From the NCBI GenBank assembly GCA_022736595.1, contig DZDC01000022.1:1-25479 (forward strand): a stretch of 25,479 nt of DNA, given 5' to 3'. The notes under the pieces are model-generated. The model made no database searches. It had not been told where the DNA came from and saw only the letters and a list, made by a program, of their open reading frames with translations. The translations under genes and the position numbers were made by a program. Below, in pieces: positions 16,161 through 22,699 of the stretch. Source of the stretch: Draconibacterium orientale (GTDB lineage Bacteria > Bacteroidota > Bacteroidia > Bacteroidales > UBA1556). Within the stretch, counting starts at the first letter, position 1. Every line of letters starts with the position of its first letter.

Positions 16161-16200
16161 GCGGTAATGCGATAATGTGGTAATGCGATAATGCGGTAAT
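16161..16200. repeat. Five tandem 8-bp repeats
   Basis: Units GCGGTAAT, GCGATAAT, GTGGTAAT, GCGATAAT and GCGGTAAT in direct succession. They differ at two positions only. No coding or regulatory role is evident; the array is likely length-variable between strains. Confidence 0.85.
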
Positions 16201-16308
16201 TGGGGAAAAGATTTGTCCGCGAGTTCTCGCGAATTAGGCTAATTTTCGCTAATGAAACATTTTCCATCAAAACAAAATTCCGTGTAAATCTGTTCGATTC
16301 GCGACATC

Positions 16309-16339
16309 CCTGCCTACCGGCAGGCAGGCGGCAGGCAGG
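16309..16339. repeat. GC-rich palindromic repeat cluster
   Basis: CCTGCC-TACC-GGCAGG forms a perfect 6-bp stem (16309-16324), followed by a second GGCAGGCAGG. Much more GC-rich than its surroundings. It resembles short palindromic repeats I recall scattered between genes in some Bacteroidota; copy number was not checked. Confidence 0.7.
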
Positions 16340-16599
16340 TGTGTTCCAAACCAAACATCTTCGCCAACTCCCCAAGGAACAACCCTCTGCGCCCGATAAC
16401 TATCGAGACTGCGGTGAAAAAACTCGCGAGCTCGCCACTTCTCCCTTTCAAACAGAATTAGCAATCACCACAAAACTACTAAATATCATATTACGCATTT
16501 AAATACCTTTTTAAATTTGTGCTTTAAATGTAGCTCTCTAAATATATTATAAACTATTGATATACTTGTGATTATTATCTAAAATGTTTAAATAAATCT

Positions 16600-17298
16600 A
16601 TGAAGAAACTTTATTCATTATTTACCCTACTCCTACTTGGCCAAATGGTTTTTTCACAAAAGTGGCAAAATGATGAGGATTGGCATTTGCATGGTGGGAT
16701 TACCCTTAATCGCTTTCATGGCCTCAATTCCAATCTTCAGGCTGCGGTTTACAGTTATGGATTTGCCAACATGGCCGATCCCAATGTTTTCAATTTACGA
16801 TTTCAACCGGTGACTTTGGGCGTCACTTTTGGGGTCAGTTTGCCCATTTCGGATCGATGGGATTATGAAGTGTATTTGGTACGAAGCAGTGCCAAAGCCA
16901 CCATCGAATACAGTAATATTTCTGGGGGTGAGGAAATGAGAAGTATAAAGTTTAGAACAACGGAAATCAACATACTGAGTTTTAAATATAATTTTTCAGA
17001 ACAACATGGTATTTCTCTGAGCTTGCCTTATACCGTGGGAAAGCTTTTGTATAAAAGTGAAGGCATTGCCGCTGAAAACGATTACCAAAACTATGAAGTG
17101 ATCAGTGTAAAGAATTTCCTTGCTCATTTTTCGGCCATAGATTTGGGCTTGGGTTATCAGTTAAACCTAACCAAATTTCTAAGCTTTCGCTATGATTTCA
17201 GACTTCCTTTGGTATCAGACAAGGTAATAACCACAGGTTCGAGTAGGTTTACCTTGCAAAGCAATCGGTCGGTGTTTTCTATTATGTATCGTTATTAG
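16600..17298 (+). CDS. Outer-membrane beta-barrel protein, unknown role
   Basis: 232 residues. A signal peptide (MKKLYSLFTLLLLGQMVFSQ) is followed by alternating polar/hydrophobic strands rich in Tyr and Phe. It ends in SNRSVFSIMYRY, with an aromatic C-terminus like an outer-membrane insertion signal. Typical transmembrane strands can be seen (VTLGVTFGVSLPISDRWDYEVYLV, LSFKYNF, LGLGYQL, FSFRYDFRLPLV-like). It resembles the small 8-10-strand OmpW/porin-family barrels of Bacteroidota, but no specific family is recognised. It is the first of three plus-strand genes (gaps of 21 and 11 bp) that share secretion signals, so they probably form an operon. Confidence 0.75.
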   Translation: MKKLYSLFTLLLLGQMVFSQKWQNDEDWHLHGGITLNRFHGLNSNLQAAVYSYGFANMADPNVFNLRFQPVTLGVTFGVSLPISDRWDYEVYLVRSSAKATIEYSNISGGEEMRSIKFRTTEINILSFKYNFSEQHGISLSLPYTVGKLLYKSEGIAAENDYQNYEVISVKNFLAHFSAIDLGLGYQLNLTKFLSFRYDFRLPLVSDKVITTGSSRFTLQSNRSVFSIMYRY

Positions 17299-17319
17299 AA
17301 TTATCATATATTACACGTT

Positions 17320-18105
17320 ATGAAGTTATTAATTACAATTTATATTAGCATTTCGAGCTTGTTTGCAACCGCTCAAGACTTTGCAATAGATGCTTTTGGA
17401 GGTGTGGGGCTATCGTATATCAACAACAGTTCTTACAATCAGTTTACTGAATCCTACGAGCGATACACTCAGCCTACCAATACCTTTAATGCGAAAAGCA
17501 ACACCAAACCATCCTTTAAGCTTGGATTGGTTTCATATTTTGGAAATATTAGTTTCGAAATGGGCTATACTAAGCATTTGGGTTTCAATCAACATTTTGA
17601 TTTTGCAGAAGGAACTCGCAAATTTAATATGAGTTACTCCAGTCTTAAGACCGTGACATCCATTGTTTTGAGTGGCAACGATGAATCCCGTCCTGTGATG
17701 ACAGCAGGACTTATTATTGGCATGGGTGGCATGCGTATGCGAAGCTATTTTCAATATCCAGATGGGACCAAAAGCATGGGAAGCGAAAAGGATTTGAATG
17801 GTATTTTTGATCAATATACCACCGAGTTTGGTCTTGAATTAAAATACAACCTCTGGCTCAGCAATCAGGCAGCCCTCTACGCTAAAGCTTCCATGAGCCT
17901 AATGCGGCACGTAACAGATATGGAATTTCATAGTTATTTGAGGAGTATCTCCATGTCGTTGCCCTTGGAATATTTGCCCACTGATTATGAAGAATATATG
18001 AATAATGGGGGCGTCGCATATAATTACGATGGCGAATATGTAAGCCCCAATGCTTTTAAATTGGAGGTAGAATTGGGATTAAGTTATCGATTGTTTAACA
18101 ATTAA
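17320..18105 (+). CDS. Outer-membrane beta-barrel protein, unknown role
   Basis: 261 residues with a signal peptide (MKLLITIYISISSLFATAQ). It continues as amphipathic strands such as FKLGLVSYFGNISFEMGYTKHLGF and TTEFGLELKYNLWLSNQAALYAKASM, and ends in KLEVELGLSYRLFNN, a barrel-closing strand. Tyr, Ser and Asn are frequent in the loops. No named family. It has the same general build as the preceding protein (16600), though the two are not obviously paralogous by eye. It lies between that gene and a lipoprotein. Confidence 0.72.
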   Translation: MKLLITIYISISSLFATAQDFAIDAFGGVGLSYINNSSYNQFTESYERYTQPTNTFNAKSNTKPSFKLGLVSYFGNISFEMGYTKHLGFNQHFDFAEGTRKFNMSYSSLKTVTSIVLSGNDESRPVMTAGLIIGMGGMRMRSYFQYPDGTKSMGSEKDLNGIFDQYTTEFGLELKYNLWLSNQAALYAKASMSLMRHVTDMEFHSYLRSISMSLPLEYLPTDYEEYMNNGGVAYNYDGEYVSPNAFKLEVELGLSYRLFNN

Positions 18106-18116
18106 TTTTGAACTTG

Positions 18117-18620
18117 ATGATGAGAAAATATATCATTTTAGGAATGGTTTTGACTGCAATGAGTTTTTTAAACTCCTGTCAGAAAGAGGTGAATTATTCT
18201 TTGGAAATTGCTGGAGTTTATGAGGTTACCGATTACGAATTGCATTACTACTCCAACTTGGGAGCCACCCTTGATAGCACCTTTGAAGATCATGATCTGG
18301 GAGTGGTTACATTTTTTGCTGATGATGCTGATGTTCAGTATAATACTTTATCTTTCAATTTGAAAGGGGGAAGATTGGAAGGATGGAGTAGAATTCCCGT
18401 AACCACGCCCATCACTTGGGGAATGGTTGAAAAAACCAACGAAATCATGCATTTTTCCAATGCCCCCGATGGAGATCCCTTTTTGAATGAGATAACGCTT
18501 GTAACCTATAATGTGGATTATAAATCATTTGGGCGCATTGTTATAAGTTGGGTTGATGCCGATCCCGCAACAGGAGCCATGCTTCGTCACGAAGTAGTGC
18601 ACCTCAAAAGAATGTACTAA
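18117..18620 (+). CDS. Predicted lipoprotein, unknown function
   Basis: 167 residues from the ATG at 18117; a second ATG at 18120 is equally possible. A TTG at 18108 was not used because it only adds three residues. The N-terminus is a lipoprotein signal: basic RKY, a hydrophobic core and the lipobox FLNSC near residue 20. The mature part looks like a small beta-sandwich: LEIAGVYEVTDYELHYYS, DLGVVTFFADDADVQYNTLSFNL, and FGRIVISWVDADPATGAMLRHEVVHLKRMY at the end. This resembles lipocalin-like or calycin-type Bacteroidota lipoproteins, but not convincingly. It starts 11 bp after the barrel gene stop, so co-expression with both barrels is likely. Confidence 0.75.
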   Translation: MMRKYIILGMVLTAMSFLNSCQKEVNYSLEIAGVYEVTDYELHYYSNLGATLDSTFEDHDLGVVTFFADDADVQYNTLSFNLKGGRLEGWSRIPVTTPITWGMVEKTNEIMHFSNAPDGDPFLNEITLVTYNVDYKSFGRIVISWVDADPATGAMLRHEVVHLKRMY

Positions 18621-18808
18621 ACCATGGTTGAAAAAGTAAAAACAACCCCTTAAAACTTTGCTGGTGCCCAAGCAGATGGTTTATTAGGTAATTGGTCAAT
18701 GAGCTTTATTACTTCTAATCCAATTTGTTTTGTTCTTTTGTTTAATTTGTTCTTGCAAAATCCCAAATCCCAAATCCTCAATCCAAAATCGTAAATCGAG
18801 CATGGTTA
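18621..18808. other. Intergenic stretch with gene relic and AAATCC repeats
   Basis: The gap between two convergent genes. It holds the four-helix-bundle relic (18650-18757), then a run of CCAAATCC-like units near 18757-18790 (three imperfect copies of AAATCCC). A weak GGTTG/CAACC dyad near 18626-18648 could be a terminator. Confidence 0.6.
18650..18757 (-). pseudogene. Relic of a four-helix-bundle (S23/IVP-type) protein gene
   Basis: On the minus strand one frame reads KNKLNKRTKQIGLEVIKL, then IDQLPNKPSAWAPAKF and a stop at 18650-18652. The first 30 residues match my memory of the N-terminal helix of four-helix-bundle proteins related to 23S rRNA intervening-sequence proteins (the pattern KxRTKxFALxVIKLIxxLPxxxxAxxxGxQLxRSGTS). 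Here the frame ends right where the conserved GKQLxRSxTS helix should begin, and there is no start codon nearby. It is therefore a broken 5' fragment of about one third of the gene. Such genes often hop with small repeats. Confidence 0.5.
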
Positions 18809-20323
18809 TTAATTGCCACCAAATTTAAAAGTTGCACCAAAATATATGGCAATATAATTGGCAAAAGTATTCATCGAATTTTCGCGGTCGCCTTGTAAAG
18901 CCGCATTTTCCTTATAATTGTATTCCACAGGGTTACTAACGTTGATAAACTGCTCCTGCGAAAAGCTGCTTCCACGCGTATATTGAAAACCCGTAATCAG
19001 ATTATTTCCCCGAAGTTGCCACACGAGGCCTCCGGTGAGATGATAATAGTCCAACACAAAGCCTTGGAGAGACTGCTTCTTTGCGTAATGGCCGTAATCT
19101 AAGTGCTTAACGTAATTGAAATCGGTTCTATAGCCAGCATAAAAGATTAAATGTTCGGCAATATTCCATTGGATTCCGATCGCCCCATTAAGAATTGCAG
19201 AGGCTCCGGCCACATAAGTTAGGTATTCATCGGAAGGTACTGTTTCAACATTGGGGTCAATGAGCAAGAAGTTGCTTTCGTTGGCTTGAATGCTTTTGTA
19301 TGGCTTTACTTTGAAAAAGTATTCAAAGGTGGAATACAAAATGAGTTTTTTAGGTTTTAATTCGTAATTGAGTCCAGTCGCAATTGCAAGCGGAGTTTTT
19401 GTTTTGATTTCCACATCGTCGTAGGTTTTGCTATCGACAATAAAATAGTCGGGAATGGAAAGTCCAGAAGCAGGGTCAAAAATATTGTTTTGCAATCGTT
19501 TTCTACTGCTGTATTCACCGCCGGTGTATAGGCCGTCAATGATAGGGGCGGTGATGTTGACTCCAAAACTGAATCTATTGTTGTGATATAAAGCACCGCC
19601 TTTAAAAATCAACCCATAATCATAATAGCTTGCATTGGCTGATGAACTGAATTGGGCGGCATATGCCTCACTTCCTATGGCTGAGTAGGCCGAGCTGTCA
19701 ATGGCGTAGGCTTGATTATCAATAGATCGAGAATAATTCATCACACGTAACGATAGAAACATACTACTTCCAAGATACACATGGGGTGTAATCTTAAAAG
19801 AAGTTCCAACACCCACCCAATCGTCGGTATATTTATAGTGATAATTAAAGGTGGACAGGTATCGCTCGTCGCCGTTAAGCCGATTGATGACATTCAGCTT
19901 TATATCAGCATTTTGAGTTATATTGAGTTCATAATTGCTGGTACTCAAATAGGCAGCTTCAAAACTCAGTCGAGGATGTTTTTTAGGCTGGTACATATAG
20001 GAAATAAATCGAGGTGTAACCCCACCATGATATCCATCGAGGTGAATGCTATCGCCCAATGCATTATTGGCATTAAGAAAATTAAAGGCAAATAAACTAG
20101 CGTTGATTGAAAAACTGGATTTAGAAATTTCAGAAATGCTTGCAGGATTATAATAGATGGCCGATGGACCAGCACCACCGCCTACCACAGATCCGGAAAG
20201 GAGTGAAGATTCCTCATTGAAGCTTCTGGTCCAATAGTTATTGTCTTGAGACCAAGTTACAAGAGGTAAAAAATTGACAAAAAGAATAAAAAGAAATTTA
20301 TTTAAGAACTTAGGTTGGTGCAT
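18809..20323 (-). CDS. FadL/OmpP1-like outer-membrane protein
   Basis: 504 residues from the ATG at 20323. This gives a signal peptide (MHQPKFLNKFLFILFVNF, then LPLVTWSQ); a TTG 30 bp upstream falls before the predicted transcript start. Residues about 45-65 (GSVVGGGAGPSAIYYNPASISE) contain the GPSA..NPA element typical of FadL/TodX/OmpP1 transporters and PorV-like proteins. After that there are about 14 long amphipathic strands with Tyr-rich girdles, ending in YIAIYFGATFKFGGN. FadL-type barrels take up hydrophobic compounds such as fatty acids or aromatics. The substrate is unknown. It is monocistronic by context, convergent with the lipoprotein gene and preceded by repeat-rich DNA. Confidence 0.8.
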   Translation of the reverse strand: MHQPKFLNKFLFILFVNFLPLVTWSQDNNYWTRSFNEESSLLSGSVVGGGAGPSAIYYNPASISEISKSSFSINASLFAFNFLNANNALGDSIHLDGYHGGVTPRFISYMYQPKKHPRLSFEAAYLSTSNYELNITQNADIKLNVINRLNGDERYLSTFNYHYKYTDDWVGVGTSFKITPHVYLGSSMFLSLRVMNYSRSIDNQAYAIDSSAYSAIGSEAYAAQFSSSANASYYDYGLIFKGGALYHNNRFSFGVNITAPIIDGLYTGGEYSSRKRLQNNIFDPASGLSIPDYFIVDSKTYDDVEIKTKTPLAIATGLNYELKPKKLILYSTFEYFFKVKPYKSIQANESNFLLIDPNVETVPSDEYLTYVAGASAILNGAIGIQWNIAEHLIFYAGYRTDFNYVKHLDYGHYAKKQSLQGFVLDYYHLTGGLVWQLRGNNLITGFQYTRGSSFSQEQFINVSNPVEYNYKENAALQGDRENSMNTFANYIAIYFGATFKFGGN

Positions 20324-20341
20324 GTTTTTCTGTATTTGGTG

Positions 20342-20371
20342 CAAATTTATCAAAATTAGTATCGTTTCAAA
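20342..20371 (-). promoter_or_regulatory. Promoter of the FadL-like gene
   Basis: Minus strand: TTTG (20368-20371) and TAAATTTG (20342-20349, exact TAnnTTTG) are separated by 18 bases. This is the best Bacteroidota-type promoter in the window. It puts the transcript start near 20335 and supports the ATG at 20323. Confidence 0.75.
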
Positions 20372-20589
20372 TATTTCTATGAAAGAACGTAATTAATTTT
20401 GAGAAATAGCATTTGGAAGTGCTATAATCCTGCTAAATTAAGAAAGCTCTATTTTCATAGATTTCTCACTACTTCCAGAAGCTATCGGAAGCAGCAAGGA
20501 ATCTGAATCTAAGATAAAACCCATAATTTAAAACCGCTATCATACAGAATTATAGTATTCACCTTGAAATAGTTAATACTTTAGAATAG

Positions 20590-20620
20590 ATTCCTCACTC
20601 CACTGCGTTACGCTCGGAAT
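20590..20620. repeat. Short palindromic repeat with ATTCC/GGAAT ends
   Basis: ATTCC (20590-20594) pairs with GGAAT (20616-20620), and GCG with CGC around TTA inside. It resembles a TTCCTCACTCC...GGAATGACA repeat I recall from many environmental genomes. It is located 10 bp from the 200-bp element. Confidence 0.55.
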
Positions 20621-20629
20621 GACAATTGA

Positions 20630-20829
20630 GTTCAACCCGAATTAAGCAGTAGCCAAAAGCTAATGCTTAATGACGAAAAAAATCAATTTCATTGATTTTT
20701 TTGTCAGGTCAGAAGACTCCTATAGTCGTTTCTGACTCATAGGAGGTTAACCTCGACAAAACAATTCTTTTGGAATTGTTTTCGTCGACCCGAAGGGCAG
20801 ATTACGCTAATGCGTAATATGGGTTCAAC
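20630..20829. repeat. 200-bp nested-hairpin element (non-coding RNA or mini mobile element)
   Basis: The ends GTTCAACCC (20630-20638) and GGGTTCAAC (20821-20829) are inverted repeats with one mismatch; GTTCAAC also reads as a 7-bp direct repeat. Inside, in order, are stem-loops. A is 20641-20671 (8 bp, a mismatch, 4 bp, loop CAAAA). B is 20671-20706 (15 bp, one bulge, loop TTTCA). C is 20708-20736 (7+4 bp, loop CCTAT). A palindrome GAGGTTAACCTC lies at 20743-20754. D is 20753-20788 (15 bp, one bulge, loop TTTTG). A CCC-GAA-GGG mini-stem is at 20789-20797. F is 20801-20818 (7 bp, loop TAAT). Few bases outside loops are unpaired, apart from a linker at 20737-20752. No transposase or ORF is present. 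Confidence 0.6.
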
Positions 20830-20970
20830 AAAAAAGGGGGTAGCAAATCGATAAAGAAATAAAATGATGAAAGTTCAATTTACAGCCCATCAAGTGCAGG
20901 AATAAAAATTTGAAAAAGCTACTGAGTCTATTCCGTAAAGTTATTTTTTTAGAAAATCAGCCTTTGCTCC

Positions 20971-20989
20971 TCCCGTACAGCTGTCGGGA
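20971..20989. repeat. Imperfect palindrome TCCCG...CGGGA
   Basis: TCCCG, one extra T, the 8-bp palindrome ACAGCTGT, then CGGGA. The symmetry is complete except for the bulged T. A degenerate relative, CGATA-AC-TATCG, is at 16394-16405. It lies about 80 bp past the butyrate kinase stop, so it could also be a weak terminator; no T-run follows on either strand. Confidence 0.5.
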
Positions 20990-21061
20990 CTATGTGGTGG
21001 CTTATTTTCAGCGTTTACCATTTAGGGTAAAAAATTACTTTTGGAACTTTTAGGAGTGGCC

Positions 21062-22135
21062 TTATTCGTAATTTAGTATTTGAGCTTCACTCGTTAAAAC
21101 GCGCAAACCATTCATGGCAAGGGCTTTCATCTCGTCTTCACCAGGATAAACAAAGATTCGAGCAATATGTTGAATGCGACGGGTAAGTAAATCAATAAAG
21201 GGTTTGCCGTAAGCAATACCTCCAGTGAGAAGTATTGCACTCACATCGCCTTCCAAAACGGCACTCATGGCTCCAATTTCTTTGGCCACTTGATAGGCCA
21301 TAGCTTCTTGAATGAGAGCGGCTTGTGCATCTCCGGTTTTAGCAGCCATCTCCACTGCATAAGCATCGTTGGTGTTGAGGTAAGCCATATAGCCTCCTTT
21401 GCCCACGATCATTTTTTTGATTTCATCTTTTGAATATTGTCCACTGAAACAGGCTTCTACCACCGATCCCATGGGTAAACTGCCCGAACGTTCTGGACTG
21501 AACGGACCGTCGCCATCCAAAGCTTGGTTAACGTCAATCACGCGACCTTTTTTATGAGCACCAACACTGATGCCTCCGCCCATGTGCGCAACTATTAAGT
21601 TCAAGTCTTCGTATTCTAAATGATGCGATTTGGCATGGTTGCGGGCAATGGCTTTTTGGTTTAAGGCGTGAAATATGGATCGACGAACAAAGGCTGGATG
21701 TCCCGATATTCGTGCTATTTCTTCAAATTCGTCCACCACCACAGGATCTACAATATAGGCTTTGGCAGCAGGGAGTTCCTTGCATATTTCAGCAGCAATG
21801 AGGCCTCCAAGATTACTGGCATGCTGACCCATGACACCTATTTTCAAGTCGCGAATAAGGGCTTCATTAACCGAGTAAACTCCTGATGGTATGGGTTTTA
21901 CCAATCCGCCTCTTCCCATTACAATGGTAATGTGATCGGTTTCAATTTGTGCTTGATGAAGCTCATCCATGATGATACGCATTCTAAACTCAAACTGATC
22001 GGCAATGGTATTGTATGATTTTAAATCTTCGGCACTGTGGTTTATGGATTTAAGAAAAATCTTATCCGTACTGCGATAAACCGCAATTTTGGTGGAGGTG
22101 GAACCAGGATTTATGGCGAGGATTAGCTGAATCAC
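21062..22135 (-). CDS. buk: Butyrate kinase
   Basis: 357 residues from the GTG at 22135. The TTG at 22159 gives a longer frame but lies inside the predicted promoter box, so the GTG (VIQLILAINPGSTSTK) is preferred and matches the family N-terminus. It has the ASKHA/acetokinase fold: phosphate-1 loop NPGSTSTK at 9-16, VMGRGGLVKPIPSGVY near 74-90, AHMGGGISVGAH near 193-205, LDGDGPFSPERSGSLPMG near 215-232, and GGIAYG near 315. It makes ATP and butyrate from butyryl phosphate, reversibly; branched-chain acyl phosphates are also used by relatives. No phosphotransbutyrylase (ptb) gene, the usual partner, is in the window. Confidence 0.95.
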   Translation of the reverse strand: MIQLILAINPGSTSTKIAVYRSTDKIFLKSINHSAEDLKSYNTIADQFEFRMRIIMDELHQAQIETDHITIVMGRGGLVKPIPSGVYSVNEALIRDLKIGVMGQHASNLGGLIAAEICKELPAAKAYIVDPVVVDEFEEIARISGHPAFVRRSIFHALNQKAIARNHAKSHHLEYEDLNLIVAHMGGGISVGAHKKGRVIDVNQALDGDGPFSPERSGSLPMGSVVEACFSGQYSKDEIKKMIVGKGGYMAYLNTNDAYAVEMAAKTGDAQAALIQEAMAYQVAKEIGAMSAVLEGDVSAILLTGGIAYGKPFIDLLTRRIQHIARIFVYPGEDEMKALAMNGLRVLTSEAQILNYE

Positions 22136-22156
22136 GAGTTTTAATTTTAATGTGGG

Positions 22157-22164
22157 CAAAAGTA
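22157..22164 (-). promoter_or_regulatory. -7 promoter box of butyrate kinase
   Basis: Minus-strand TACTTTTG is an exact TAnnTTTG match. The transcript would begin near 22150, which supports the GTG start at 22135. No clear -33 TTTG was found at standard spacing. Confidence 0.6.
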
Positions 22165-22310
22165 AGATTTAACCTTATGCTATCCATGGGCTCAATGCTA
22201 ATATTAATCTAAATTTAAATTGATTTTATTCAGGCAACTCCTTTGGTAAACCTAACAATTCTTGGTTGAAAAATAATCTTACCCCGCAATGTTTCAATAG
22301 CAGTGAACAC

Positions 22311-22318
22311 TACTTTTG
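22311..22318 (+). promoter_or_regulatory. -7 promoter box of the FtsB/DivIC-like gene
   Basis: TACTTTTG is an exact TAnnTTTG match, 26 bp upstream of the ATG at 22344. The -33 zone has only TTTC (22292-22295). Confidence 0.55.
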
Positions 22319-22343
22319 AAGTTATCAAAATTGTGATTTTATT

Positions 22344-22697
22344 ATGTCGAAATACCTTGTTTGGAGTTTGAGAATTATTCGAAATAAGTATTGGGTAACC
22401 CTTGCTGTCTTTGTGGTATGGATTGCTTTTTTCGATTCAAACAGTTTTATTAATCAATACAAATTGAGCAGAGCATTGTCGAAATTGAAGGATGAAAAAA
22501 CATTTTACATCCGCGAAATTGCCAAAGATAAGGCTACTGCGGAAGGTCTTTTATTTAATCTTGATAATTTAGAAAAATTGGCTCGGGAAAAGTATTATAT
22601 GTCAAGACCCGATGAAGATGTATTTCTTTTGATTGAAGAGAGCGAAGAAGAACACGAAGCACGGATAAAGGTTGCCGATCCTGCGGCAAAAAACTAG
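22344..22697 (+). CDS. Septum formation initiator (FtsB/DivIC-like)
   Basis: 117 residues, short, with the family architecture. There is a cytoplasmic basic N-terminus, one TM (about 18-32, VTLAVFVVWIAFF), and a coiled coil (about 38-75, LSRALSKLKDEKTFYIREIAKDKATAEGLL). A compact C-terminal part follows with the conserved LEKLAREKYYMSRPDEDVFLL (about 80-100), which matches the LExxARExYxMxxPxExVF pattern of FtsB/DivIC. It would act in the divisome with an FtsL-type partner. It ends 2 bp before the stop of the convergent DUF456 gene. Confidence 0.85.
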   Translation: MSKYLVWSLRIIRNKYWVTLAVFVVWIAFFDSNSFINQYKLSRALSKLKDEKTFYIREIAKDKATAEGLLFNLDNLEKLAREKYYMSRPDEDVFLLIEESEEEHEARIKVADPAAKN

Positions 22698-22699
22698 TT

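Larger units (their letters stand above)
16097..16599. other. 503-bp intergenic region rich in repeats
   Basis: Beyond the promoter for the minus-strand operon this holds the 8-bp tandem array (16161-16200) and a 16205-16305 stretch with an imperfect dyad (CGCGAGTTCTCGCG). It also holds the GC palindrome cluster (16309-16339), a CGATA-AC-TATCG dyad (16394-16405) and an AT-rich leader for the gene at 16600. Both strands have open frames here, but they are made of repeat units (peptides such as LPAGRQ) and are not credible genes. Confidence 0.75.
20372..21061. other. 690-bp gene-free region with hairpins and dispersed repeats
   Basis: No credible ORF. It contains a hairpin ATAGCA...TGCTAT (near 20406-20424), an ATTCC...GGAAT hairpin with inner GCG-TTA-CGC (20590-20620), the 200-bp nested hairpin element (20630-20829), and an imperfect palindrome at 20971-20989. 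The last 70 bp is AT-rich and precedes the butyrate kinase stop. Confidence 0.7.

Noticed and set aside
16148..16502. Open frames on both strands (75-100 codons)
   Set aside because: They are built from the 8-bp tandem array and the GC palindrome (peptides such as NYRIIALPHYR and LPAGRQ), overlap each other and have no domain.
20324..20353. TTG start of the FadL-like gene at 20353
   Set aside because: It is upstream of the predicted transcript start of an almost ideal promoter, and the ATG at 20323 gives a normal signal peptide.
20630..20829. Integron attC site
   Set aside because: The left end GTTCAAC fits RYYYAAC, but the right end is GTTCAAC, not GTTRRRY, and there are several separate hairpins instead of one long cruciform. 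No integrase or cassette ORFs are nearby.
20630..20829. CRISPR array
   Set aside because: The repeats are inverted hairpins of different sequence. There are no direct repeats with regular spacers.
22136..22159. TTG start of butyrate kinase at 22159
   Set aside because: It lies within a TACTTTTG promoter box; the GTG at 22135 matches the family N-terminus.
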